Assembly (NCBI GenBank): GCA_030066985.1
Contig: JASJAN010000001.1
Coordinates: 1 to 64,000, forward strand
Origin: Desulfobacterales bacterium
GTDB taxonomy: Bacteria > Desulfobacterota > Desulfobacteria > Desulfobacterales > JAHEIW01
DNA length: 64,000 nt
Direction: 5' to 3'
Below the pieces are notes generated by a model that was given only the letters and a program-made list of their open reading frames with translations, was not told the DNA's origin and made no database searches. Both the position numbers and the translations under genes were made by a program. Shown here in pieces: positions 15,102 to 24,700 of the stretch; the stretch's first letter is position 1, and each line of letters begins with the position of its first letter.

Positions 15102-18095
15102 TCAAATTTGCAACAGCTTAAGGGGCTGATCCGCCAATTGTTGATTGGCCTCCTTGAGTTTTTCTTCATTTGAAATGACGGCCACCGAACTGTTTGCGCT
15201 TTGGGGGTCAAAATATTTTTCGGAAGCCTGCTGGATATCGCGGCGCGTTAACGATAGCAAACGCGCCTTGAACTGGGTGCGAATATCGTCAGAAAGTGAA
15301 ACAATTTTGCGGTAAAAGGCTTTACGGGCAGCCGGTCCCGGTGGATCCGGTTTGTCTATTTCAGAACACACTTGCAAAATCGCTTCCTTGACGTCTTCTT
15401 CTGAGTAGGCACCGCTGCGGATAAAATCTGCTGCAGCGGTATAGACATTTAGTGTCGTAACAATATGGGGATCGCGGTACGAACCAAAACCAAACAACCC
15501 ATCCTCCGGATTGTAGATGGCAAACCCTCCATAGGCCCCGCCTTTCTCGCGAATTTCACGGTGCAGATACATCGATCGTAAAATCTTACTGATGACCGTC
15601 AGAGCCGGGCCATCAGCGTGAGTCATACGAACGGTTTCAAATGTCAGTGCAACAAACGACACAGCCGTTGACGTACTCCAACCCTCGCGCAGTGAACCAT
15701 TGCCTTTGTGGATGCGGGGCGGACCAAATCCTTCGCTTTTTCCGTCTGCCAATTGCCTAAAAATTTCCGCTGATGCCCGATTGGCGCCAGTTAAGGTGTC
15801 TTTCTCTCCGATGATCGCCATCTGGAAATTGTTGCGCACGAAAATTTGCTTTCCGATGTCGTTCAGATTCTTTGAAAACCAATTGAGTTTTCGGGTATCG
15901 AGATCATCAGTCAGCTGCTGAATGGTTTTAAGCTGATGAATACCACTCCAGGATTCGCTGAGCGCCCGGGCAGGAGAAACATTTCGGGAAGCAACCGAGA
16001 TCGCTAGACGATGTCCGTTGTGGACAATCATGGTTTGAAGTGCGGCGCGATATTCCTTCAAAAGGCTGGTTAAGCGCGAATGGTCGGTAAAATCAAAATC
16101 GGCGATAAACTCTTGGATGATGCCAAACAAATGCTCCTGATTACGGTCCAGACATTTACCGCTAAATGATATAAAAGGCAAGCAGCTCCCGTCCTGATCA
16201 TAACGCGTGCGGGCATGAGTCGCTGACCCGACCCCGCCGGTATAGGCGACAATTCGGCGAGCCATCTGGGTGTAATCGTGCTTTCCGGTACCACAGCGGG
16301 TCAGAGCATAGCAAAAGAAGGGGGCCCACGGGCTCAGTTCCGGGGGTAGACTACCGGCACCGGCCGACGCCGCGAAATAAAAAATTCCGGAAGTCGGCTG
16401 CCGATATATCGTGGTGACAGAAGAAGGTTCATATTGCGACTCTTTAACGATCGGGACTGAAGCGGGTATATCTTCTCGCGCCAGGGTCGGCAAAATGGAC
16501 ACATCATCTTTGGTTTCTTGAAGTTGTTGAAGAGATTTACTGTCTTGTTGGATTTTATCCAGCACAGAGCGCGACAGCTTGGTTTTAATATCTTCTAATT
16601 CGTCTTGCACCCGGAGGGTCTCATTTTGCTCCATTTGTTGATCCGGAACCATGGTGAGTCGGATGCGGTGAGGATTGTTCAGGAGTCTTTTTTCGATCAG
16701 ACTCTCAAAAAACGGTTCGCGCTTCATTAAATCACGCAACTTTTTAAGATCATCATCAAATTTTAAAATCTTGACCGGATCTCCGCCATGCAGAAGCGGG
16801 CTGGTAAATGCCAGTAAGAGTTTAATACCGTATGGATAAGGTGTATTGGTTATTTCCTTGCGATGGAACTCGATCTGATGAATGGCTGATTCAATAAGTT
16901 GCTTATCAATGCCCTTTTTGACCAGATCGGTCAGGGTTTCAAAAATAATGGCTTCTACCTTTTCGACGGCCTGCGCTTCAACATCTTTGAGACCGGCAAT
17001 AAAAGCCGTATCCCGATTATCGGTATCCAGCCCGCAACCGTCACACAAGGCAGAGCCGAGTTCTGAATCAATGAGCGCTTTGCGCAATGGTGCTGCAGAG
17101 TTTCCCAACAGGATTTGCTCCAGGAGGGCCAGGGTTAAAAGGTGAAAGGCATCCTTAATATCGCCCACCAGCCAGGCAACGCAGGTCTGATATTTTTTCG
17201 CCGGATCCTCGCTGGGGTTGAATGGATATGGAAATGAAGCCACCCGCGGCTTGCGCCATCGTGGTTGTGCACGCACATCCGTATCGGGTTTGACCCGCTT
17301 GAATTTCTGCAATACCATATCTTCAATGGCAACAAGGCTTTCAGCCAATGGCACATTGCCGTAAGTATAGAACAATGCATTGCTGGGATGGTAGTGGTGC
17401 CGGTGGAATTCTTTCAATTGCTGGTAAGTCAATTTGGGAATTTCTGCCGGATCTCCGCCGGAATTGTAATGATAGGTTGTTGACGGATACAATTCTTTCT
17501 GGATCGAACGCACCATAACCTGATCCGGTGAAGACATGGCGCCCTTCATTTCATTGTAAACGACACCCTTGTAAGTCAAGCGAAACCGATCGGGATCTTT
17601 AGAATTTAAATCGCCCTCAATTTCAAGTCGATGCCCTTCCTGTTTGAAACTCAATTCTTCCAATTTGGGGAAAAAGGCGGCATCCAGATAGACATCCAAA
17701 AGGTTGAAATAGTCCTTTCTGTTCTGGGTCGAAAAAGGATACATGGTCCAATCGGAGGCGGTAAAGGCATTCATGAAAGTGCTCAGGCTTCTTTTGAGCA
17801 TCGAAAAGAAAGGGTCACGAACTGGATAGCGTTGGGAACCGCAAAGTACTGTATGTTCAAGAATGTGGGCAACACCAGTTGAGTCGACCGGTACGGTTTT
17901 AAAAGCGACGCTGAACGTATTTTCAGCATCCTCGTTACTGATATGAATGTGCCGTGCTCCGGTATTGATATGCTCGAGGTCGTAGAAAAAAGATCGAATC
18001 TGCTCTAAAGGCACGACCCGTTTAACAGCATAGTTACCCACCTGTTCACCTTGACGAAAATCTGAATTTCGGGAATCCACAAATTTGCTCATCAT
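15102..18095 (-). CDS. M16C zinc metallopeptidase (presequence-protease/pitrilysin family)
   Basis: 997 residues, close to the size of PreP/Cym1-type single-chain M16C enzymes. The inverted zinc motif HxxEH is at HILEHTVLCGSQRYPVRDPF (about residues 81-85), with the distal Glu expected some 75 residues later. The conserved ASDWTMYPFSTQN and RKDYFNLLDVYLDAAFFP follow. A central M16C-associated linker precedes the non-catalytic C-terminal half. No signal peptide, so predicted cytosolic, degrading short unstructured peptides. AAGAAAG precedes the start; either of two adjacent ATGs may be used. Confidence 0.92.
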   Translation of the reverse strand: MMSKFVDSRNSDFRQGEQVGNYAVKRVVPLEQIRSFFYDLEHINTGARHIHISNEDAENTFSVAFKTVPVDSTGVAHILEHTVLCGSQRYPVRDPFFSMLKRSLSTFMNAFTASDWTMYPFSTQNRKDYFNLLDVYLDAAFFPKLEELSFKQEGHRLEIEGDLNSKDPDRFRLTYKGVVYNEMKGAMSSPDQVMVRSIQKELYPSTTYHYNSGGDPAEIPKLTYQQLKEFHRHHYHPSNALFYTYGNVPLAESLVAIEDMVLQKFKRVKPDTDVRAQPRWRKPRVASFPYPFNPSEDPAKKYQTCVAWLVGDIKDAFHLLTLALLEQILLGNSAAPLRKALIDSELGSALCDGCGLDTDNRDTAFIAGLKDVEAQAVEKVEAIIFETLTDLVKKGIDKQLIESAIHQIEFHRKEITNTPYPYGIKLLLAFTSPLLHGGDPVKILKFDDDLKKLRDLMKREPFFESLIEKRLLNNPHRIRLTMVPDQQMEQNETLRVQDELEDIKTKLSRSVLDKIQQDSKSLQQLQETKDDVSILPTLAREDIPASVPIVKESQYEPSSVTTIYRQPTSGIFYFAASAGAGSLPPELSPWAPFFCYALTRCGTGKHDYTQMARRIVAYTGGVGSATHARTRYDQDGSCLPFISFSGKCLDRNQEHLFGIIQEFIADFDFTDHSRLTSLLKEYRAALQTMIVHNGHRLAISVASRNVSPARALSESWSGIHQLKTIQQLTDDLDTRKLNWFSKNLNDIGKQIFVRNNFQMAIIGEKDTLTGANRASAEIFRQLADGKSEGFGPPRIHKGNGSLREGWSTSTAVSFVALTFETVRMTHADGPALTVISKILRSMYLHREIREKGGAYGGFAIYNPEDGLFGFGSYRDPHIVTTLNVYTAAADFIRSGAYSEEDVKEAILQVCSEIDKPDPPGPAARKAFYRKIVSLSDDIRTQFKARLLSLTRRDIQQASEKYFDPQSANSSVAVISNEEKLKEANQQLADQPLKLLQI

Positions 18096-18154
18096 GATAA
18101 CTTTCTTAATAAGGTGTTGGTCATTTTGGATAATCTTGTCGTTTTATAAAGATT

Positions 18155-18233
18155 TCCCACGAAATCACGATAGATAAAAAGCACGAAATTTTTTATTCTA
18201 TTTTGTATTTTCGTCCTTTCATGCTTTCGCGGT
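18155..18233. repeat. Heptad-array hairpin (CACGAAA type)
   Basis: Left arm 18155-18189 (CCCACGAAATCACGA..AAGCACGAAA) and right arm 18209-18233 (TTTCGTCCTTTCATGCTTTCGCGGT). It lies upstream of the M16C gene. Confidence 0.6.
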
Positions 18234-18321
18234 AGAATTCAACTATTCAGTCGATCTCTGCACCGATTCAAGATTTAAACACCGGTAACAATAAGTTGCA
18301 GATCAGGTAAGAAATATGGCG

Positions 18322-18693
18322 TCAGGCAGCTACGTAGATGCCGCGGCTCTTGCGTTTTATTTTGCCAATTTTATTCAAGCGGAAAATAATATTGCGGATT
18401 TTTTTCTCGCCAAATCCCGTTTTGGCTTGGATATCAGCAAATCCGAGCCCTTTACGTGAGCGCTTGATGGTTTCAAAAACCATATCCACTGCCGTAACCG
18501 CCGCTTTGCGCCGCCCCCTCTGTCCATTTAGCGGATATCCACCGCTGGCCATACCTGCCAGGATCAAATTTTCCAATCGATCCATTTTTGCCATTAAACG
18601 ATCAACGTCTTTTTTGGTCGGGATATTGTAATTCTGCATGAAAAATTTTACCATGGCATCGAAACTGATACCTTTGCCCTTTTTTCTCGTCAT
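18322..18693 (-). CDS. Small protein with C-terminal winged-helix-like region
   Basis: 123 residues from the ATG that has GAGGAGG five bases upstream. An N-terminal helical stretch (ISFDAMVKFFMQNYNIP, then a DVDRLMAKMDRLENLI coiled segment, about 10-50) is followed by a GRRKAA basic linker. The C-terminal half (about 75-123: GLGFADIQAKTGFGEKKIRN..IGKIKRKSRGIYVA) looks like a winged helix with a terminal beta-wing. Probably DNA-binding. I do not recognise a named family. Monocistronic. Confidence 0.7.
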   Translation of the reverse strand: MTRKKGKGISFDAMVKFFMQNYNIPTKKDVDRLMAKMDRLENLILAGMASGGYPLNGQRGRRKAAVTAVDMVFETIKRSRKGLGFADIQAKTGFGEKKIRNIIFRLNKIGKIKRKSRGIYVAA

Positions 18694-18823
18694 GAGAGCC
18701 TCCTCGCGCAAAAAGATGTGCGCTTTCTGACACGCTAAAAATGGGTGAACCTATGGAATTTGCGGTAAAAATTAATGATAAAACCCCAAAAAGTCAAGAT
18801 AATGCCAAACGGTAGATAAATAA

Positions 18824-18907
18824 AACCACAATGGTACAAAGCACACAAGGAACAACTTAAGAAAAAAATGCGATTTCATTTCTTTGTGATCTTTGTGCTT
18901 TTGTGGT
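18824..18907. repeat. Heptad-array hairpin (CACAAAG type)
   Basis: Left arm 18824-18850 (AACCACAATGGTACAAAGCACACAAGG) and right arm 18878-18907 (TTTCTTTGTGATCTTTGTGCTTTTGTGGT), immediately upstream of rsmA. Confidence 0.65.
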
Positions 18908-18912
18908 GAACA

Positions 18913-19812
18913 GTGTTAAATCATGAACCAACACAACCTTTAACTACTGAAAAAAAGATGACTTCTCCGAAAGCATTGCTCAAGGCCTGGAACCTTAGAC
19001 CCAAGAAAAAACTGGGGCAACATTTTTTGGTCGATCCCTCAACGGCGGGCATGATTGTGCGAAACTCCCAGATTTCACCAGCGGATACGGTTGTTGAGAT
19101 TGGTGCCGGATTGGGGGCACTCACCATCCCGGTGGCAAAAACGGCACAGCATGTTTTTGCTATCGAAAAAGATCCCCAGTTGACTCAGTTACTCAAAACG
19201 GAGTTACTGGTTCATAAAAGATCCAATGTGACGATTATCGAAAAAAACATATTGGAAGTTGATTTACCGTTGTTGGCGGGAAAGATAGATCGTCCCTTGA
19301 TAGTCGTCGGAAACCTGCCCTATAACATTTCTTCGCAGGTCCTCATCAAGCTCATAAAGGCCCGCAAAAATGTTAGCCGCGCGATTTTGATGTTTCAAAA
19401 AGAACTGGCCCGTCGCATTACGGCCGGCCCCGGTAAAAAGGAATACGGGAGACTTACGGTCATGCTGGCGTATTGTGCCGAAATTAAATCCATCGCCACG
19501 GTGACGGCATCACTTTTTTATCCGGTTCCTAAAATCGATTCAGAGGTCGTCGAGGTTGATTTTAACGTCAGGCGTGAATATCCCGCGCATGATGAAGTCA
19601 TGCTCTTTGAGGTGATCAAGGCGGCGTTTGGAAACCGGCGCAAAACACTAAGAAATGCCCTCTCGAGCAGTGGTCTTAAAATTAAACCGCAAACGGCGCA
19701 ACAAGCACTGGAGGCCGCCGGCATTGATCCAGCGAGGCGAGCAGAGACCCTCGATGTGGCTGAATTTGTAGCGCTTCAAATCAGTTTAGCGCAGGTTGGC
19801 AAATCAAGCTAA
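18913..19812 (+). CDS. rsmA: 16S rRNA dimethyladenosine transferase
   Basis: KsgA-type methyltransferase that dimethylates two adjacent adenosines in helix 45 of 16S rRNA. The GTG at 18913 gives 299 residues; the ATG at 18958 gives 284, nearer the usual family length (about 265-285). Neither has a clear ribosome-binding site. Signature RPKKKLGQHFLVDPS is followed by SAM motif I (VVEIGAGLGALT) and the catalytic motif IV NLPYNISSQVLIKL. The C-terminal RNA-binding domain includes AAFGNRRKTLRNAL. Monocistronic between two repeat hairpins. Confidence 0.95.
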   Translation: MLNHEPTQPLTTEKKMTSPKALLKAWNLRPKKKLGQHFLVDPSTAGMIVRNSQISPADTVVEIGAGLGALTIPVAKTAQHVFAIEKDPQLTQLLKTELLVHKRSNVTIIEKNILEVDLPLLAGKIDRPLIVVGNLPYNISSQVLIKLIKARKNVSRAILMFQKELARRITAGPGKKEYGRLTVMLAYCAEIKSIATVTASLFYPVPKIDSEVVEVDFNVRREYPAHDEVMLFEVIKAAFGNRRKTLRNALSSSGLKIKPQTAQQALEAAGIDPARRAETLDVAEFVALQISLAQVGKSS

Positions 19813-19941
19813 CCGTCGTTTGGGGTGAATATTTATCTGAATGTGTCTTGACCCGGTTCGACAAGCATATTATGTTTTACCAGAGCTCTTTTGGATACCG
19901 CACACAAAATTATCCATTTAAAAGGGATCTAGAAAGAGGAA

Positions 19942-20006
19942 AACCACGAAGACCACCAAGAATGGCATTAAGAGATCTTAACAAACTTCGTGACCTTCGT
20001 GGTAAA
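19942..20006. repeat. Heptad-array hairpin (CACGAAG type)
   Basis: Left arm 19942-19960 (AACCACGAAGACCACCAAG) and right arm 19985-20006 (ACTTCGTGACCTTCGTGGTAAA), between rsmA and the ABM-domain gene. Confidence 0.7.
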
Positions 20007-20065
20007 CTTTAATTGGCGCAATCAAAGTCGAAATTTAAAAACCTACTATAAATGAGGAGGCTCTT

Positions 20066-20362
20066 ATGGCGGTTAAAATATTAATTCGACGTAAAGTACC
20101 GGAGGATAGGGCTAGAAAAATGATACCGCTTTTTCGCGAGATGCGATCGATGGCCAATCAACAAACCGGCTACATCACCGGCGAGACGATGCGAAACCTT
20201 GAGAAGCCGGATGAATTTTTGGTAATCAGTACATGGGAAACATCAGAAGACTGGAAGCGATGGGTGCAAAGCAATGAGCGCCAACAGATTCAGGATCAGA
20301 TCGATGCTCTGCTGGGCGGCACAACCGAATACGAAATCTTCCACTACGGCTTTGCGGAGTAA
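20066..20362 (+). CDS. ABM-domain (antibiotic biosynthesis monooxygenase-like) protein
   Basis: 98-residue single-domain dimeric alpha/beta ferredoxin-like protein. It begins VKILIRRKVPEDRARKM and contains the family pattern GYITGETMRN..DEFLVISTWETSEDWKRWVQS. GAGGAGG lies upstream of the ATG. Family members are heme-degrading, quinol-forming or non-enzymatic; no catalytic residues can be assigned here. Convergent with the GAPDH gene. Confidence 0.8.
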   Translation: MAVKILIRRKVPEDRARKMIPLFREMRSMANQQTGYITGETMRNLEKPDEFLVISTWETSEDWKRWVQSNERQQIQDQIDALLGGTTEYEIFHYGFAE

Positions 20363-20430
20363 CGACTCACCTTAACGCTCGTGTGCCAGATTCAATTTTA
20401 ATACATTTAGCGTATACCCGGCATACAGAG

Positions 20431-20511
20431 AGTTGCGCGTTCCGGGTTGCGCGTTGCGCGTTGATTGATGATGATAGCGATACGCGTAACACGCAACTCG
20501 AAACTCGCAAC
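20431..20511. repeat. Heptad-array hairpin (GTTGCGC type)
   Basis: Left arm 20431-20461 (AGTTGCGCGTTCCGGGTTGCGC.. units) and right arm 20481-20511 (TACGCGTAACACGCAACTCGAAACTCGCAAC). It lies between convergent ABM and GAPDH genes. Confidence 0.75.
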
Positions 20512-20523
20512 ATAAGTTTCTAG

Positions 20524-21786
20524 TTAGATACTCTCCGCAATAGATACCGTTCGATCCCCTAAAATATTCACATAGCTTCCCATTTCATTATCATACCAAC
20601 CATAAATAACCGCCTGGGTGACCGGTACCCGGATAATCGATTCTTTCAGATTGCCAAAATTTCCTTTTCCCAAACCGGGTACTTTATTTAAATCAATCGT
20701 TGCCTCGGCTGTACGGGTGTGGGTTTCGTGGCCTTCGATGGTGGCCGCAACCCGCGGCATACCGATAATATCACCGGAAACATTCTGTTTGTTGGTAAAG
20801 TATAGGTAGCCCTGGGCGTTTTCGCGGGCCGCCTGTTCAAATATGTCATTGATGGTATCCCGGGTGATAAAAGGGCCGCTCGGCTCTTCTTGTAAATTGA
20901 CTACCAGTATGATCAAAGATCCGGTCTGAACGGGTATGCGGACGGATTCAGCAATAAAGGCGATTTCAGCCATTTCCGGTATGACCAGTCTCAATGCATT
21001 GGCAGCACCGGTGGTGGTTAGAATGATATTGTTCAGGATGCTGCGATTTTTGCGAAGATCGGTCTTGCCGGTTTTCGGAAGGCGGTCCAACACCTCCTGA
21101 GATCCGGTGGCTGCATGGACGGTGGCCATCGATGCAGACATGATCTTTTTAGGACCGAAAGCATTGATCAAGGGCTTGACCATATGTGCCAAGCAGGTGG
21201 TTGTGCAGGAAGCATTTGAAATGATCCGATGACGTCTGGGGTCATAATCGTTTTCATTGATGCCCATCACAGTGGTGACGGCATCTTCGGGCGTTGAAAC
21301 ACCTTTGTTTTTTAGTTTAAACGGCGCAGAAGCAATCACCTTCTCGGCACCGGCCTCGAGATGGCCCCGAAGAGCCCCACCTTCGTGATCGGCATCCAGA
21401 GTCGGATCCAAAAATTGACCGGTGGTATCCACCACCAGCCGTACGTCATGATCGCGCCAGCCAATCTCAACCGGGTTGCGATGTGTTCTTAAAAATCGCA
21501 CTTTAACACCATCAACCATCATCGAGCCATCGTCCTCATTTAAATCTTCTATAACCGGTTGACCGCGATGCCCGTGAAGATAGCCGTGTAGCCATCCGTA
21601 GGTTGAATCTCGCTCAAAATAATGGGCGATGTCTTCGAGGCTTGAACCCGGCTGTCTTCCGATATTGACAATAATCTCATCGAAAAATCTTCGGCCAATG
21701 TGGTGCCAGAGGGTCAATTTACCAATGCGCCCAAATCCGTTGACACCCAACTTACTGCCACTTGAAGATAAATCCGCCTTGGCCAT
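20524..21786 (-). CDS. gap: Glyceraldehyde-3-phosphate dehydrogenase, long atypical form
   Basis: 420 residues against about 335 for standard GAPDH, with extensions in the nucleotide-binding half. Catalytic Cys194 lies in NASCTTTCLAHM (standard ASCTTNCLAP), and the catalytic His is in MATVHAATGSQ. The C-terminus WYDNEMGSYVNILGDR is canonical. After GVNGFGRIGK the second strand reads EIIVNIGRQPG, so the Asp that normally binds the adenosine ribose of NAD (VND) is replaced. That suggests altered NAD/NADP preference (inference). Its ATG follows the stop of the giant dikinase-like gene after two bases, so the two are surely co-transcribed. Confidence 0.93.
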   Translation of the reverse strand: MAKADLSSSGSKLGVNGFGRIGKLTLWHHIGRRFFDEIIVNIGRQPGSSLEDIAHYFERDSTYGWLHGYLHGHRGQPVIEDLNEDDGSMMVDGVKVRFLRTHRNPVEIGWRDHDVRLVVDTTGQFLDPTLDADHEGGALRGHLEAGAEKVIASAPFKLKNKGVSTPEDAVTTVMGINENDYDPRRHRIISNASCTTTCLAHMVKPLINAFGPKKIMSASMATVHAATGSQEVLDRLPKTGKTDLRKNRSILNNIILTTTGAANALRLVIPEMAEIAFIAESVRIPVQTGSLIILVVNLQEEPSGPFITRDTINDIFEQAARENAQGYLYFTNKQNVSGDIIGMPRVAATIEGHETHTRTAEATIDLNKVPGLGKGNFGNLKESIIRVPVTQAVIYGWYDNEMGSYVNILGDRTVSIAESI

Positions 21787-21788
21787 GT

Positions 21789-24700
21789 CTAATTGGCTCC
21801 TTTCCTGGTTTCCTTGACCTTGATTAAACCCTGATATACCGGTCCTTCGTGCCCGTCAATGCTGATGTGCTCGCCGGATTTTATTTTAAGTTGATTAAAC
21901 TCACAGTATTTTTCCTTTTCATTACATTCCAGATTGGTACAACTGACCACACAGGTTTTACCCAGCCGGTGCGCGATGACAGCTGCGTGAGAGGTCAGCC
22001 CCCCGCGAGCGGTCAACAGCCCATCAGCCGCATGGATTTCCCGGATATCGTCGGGGACAGTATCGTTGCGGGCAAGAATCAAATTCGCACCGGGATCCAT
22101 CACCCGCCATTCTTCGATATCTTTTAGGGTAAACACCAGACGCCCGCTCATGGCTCCCCCGCTGACGCCGACACCATGTCCCAGATACAATCTCTGGGGA
22201 TCTTGCTCAAAATCAAAGGTCAGCACTTGCTTTCTTTCACGAATGGCCATATCGCGGGTTTGCAGCAGATACAAATCATCGGGTGACGACCCTTCGAAGG
22301 TAAACTCGATTTCCTGCGGGCTCCAGCCTCTTTCATCGATCAGGTCATGGGCCCAGTCATTCAATGCCTGATAAATTTCCGGAAAATGGGTCTCCATGGT
22401 AACATCGGTTTCCCGCATTTCGATTTCCTGTTGGAAGATCGATATGGGCATGGTTTTAACCAGTCCAGAGACGACATCTTCACCTTGATTACCGATGGTA
22501 AAATCGCCCCATAGTTTCAGGGTATCGCCGGACCAGCGGGGATTATGGGTGAAAACAACACCGGTGCCGGACTGCTGGGATATATTGCCATAGACCATAG
22601 CCTGAACGGTAACTGCTGTGCCCCAATCCTCTGATATTCCGATTATCCGTCGATAGGCCATGGCCCGTGATGATTCCCATGACGCCAGAACCCCTTTGAT
22701 GGCCAGATGGAGCTGCTCGTAGGGATCTTCCACCACTTCAATACCGGCCTCCTGGATCAACTGCTTGTATGTCAGGGCAACTTCACGCATTTGCTTTCCG
22801 GTGAAGTCTCTCTTGAGGGGAATTCCCAGCCGTTGTTTGGATTCGTTGATGATGGCATCAAAGTCATCGCGCTTCAAGCCATACGCCATTCCGTAGCATT
22901 GCAAATATCGGCGGTAATTGTCCCAGGCAAACCAGGCATTACCGGATGTTGCGGCGATGCCTTCTGTAATCTCCTCATTGTTGCCGACATCCAGCAGGGT
23001 GTCCATCATGCCCGGTTGGGATATGGAGGAACCGCTGCGCACGGATAGCAGCAGCGGGTTTTGTCGATCACCGAAAATCTTACCGGTCACTTTTTCCAGG
23101 GCTGAGATATTGTCGATAATTTTTTCTTTAAAATTTTGCTCTGCCGGCGGGTAGCTCTCAATAATCTCACGGCAACGAAATACTTCGGTGGTGATGATAA
23201 AACCCGGTGGTATCGGATAGCCAAAACTTTTCAGCCGGACCATGTTTAGTCCTTTGTTGCCCAGATAGATGATGCCGGTTAAACGCGCCAGGGAAGAGTC
23301 AATCGGCGTGATGGCATTTTGGGGATCATACAGAAGCAAGCGCTGAAGCTTATCTTTAGGCAATTTGTAGGATTGTTGAAAAAGGGTGCTTAAAATCCGG
23401 CTTAAAAACAGATCGAGTTGCTGCAGCCCCAGACTCAGGGCGATACGGTCCCGGAAGAAAATCTCGGAAACACGCAATTGCAGGTTTTCGCTATCAATGG
23501 TTTCACCTGAAGGTAGAAATTTCGGCAACAGTGTGCCCAGCGGTGTCTGGGCAAAAATCCGGGTTAGGTTCTGGCCATGAATATTATTAAAATAATCATT
23601 GACCATGTTCTTGACGGCCTGGGCAAATCCTTTAAAAATATCCAGATATTGCGTTAAGGTAAAGCCTTTGACCTCCAGGGAATGGGCTAAAAATTCAAGC
23701 TGGCGTTCGAATTCCTTGGATGAAATGCCGTCCAGCTTCAAGGCTCTGTCAAACAATCGCAACAAACTGTATATTTGATGAAAAGTGGCCTTGGTAATCA
23801 GACTCAGGTCAATATTTTCAATCAGCTGCTCAAAAAGAACATTGACCAGTGACTCGATCCGAAAGGTAAGCCCCAGGCAGTCAAATTTCATTTCATGATA
23901 ACTGCCGTACATTGACGGTATATCGATGGTGATATGTCTTTTTTTATAAATGTCCTGGCGGATTTCATATGTTTCTTCAGATAAAATGACGGCCTGTAAT
24001 TTTTCCATATACTCAAGCAGCATAAACAACCGCTTGTGCAAATCCGGTTCGACAAAGGCCAGCTCGAGCCGATTTAAATCCGGTAACGCCTCTGTTCGCA
24101 ATTGGGCAAGGTAGGCATCCAGCTCAATTAAATCGAAATTATATTTCTGGTTCAGTATCTTATAGAATGCTGCCGCAAGTTCCACACGCTCCCGGTCGAG
24201 CGCGGGAACGCCTTTGATGGTTTCCAACCAGTGGGCGATGTTTTTCTCACTTATCGCCAGCAGATCATTTGGATTGCGAATACCCTTTTCCTTTAGATGG
24301 CCCATTATTTGAAAAACACCATCAATGAACAGTCCTTGAGTTTCGATCTGATCATAAATAGCAGGGGGGATATAAGGTTCCAGACGGGTTTTATCGCGTG
24401 ATTGCCAAAAATAGAGAACCGCCTCCATCAGATCGATGATGCGATTGCTGCTTTCCACATGACTTTGCTTTCTGAGATAGTGGATGAGAATGTCCCGGCG
24501 CTGAGAAATTTCATCAATGCGTGTCGAAATATCCCTTAGCCGGCCCTCAGCTCCAATATCATTGAAATATACCGGAAACAGGCGCGTGAGCTGTTTGGCA
24601 AGGTTATAAACAGGACCGATGCCACTGTTTAACAATTGGGTAATATCGCGAGGAAAAAGATCAATATCCTTGATAAATACACCGCAAAGGGACAGATGAA

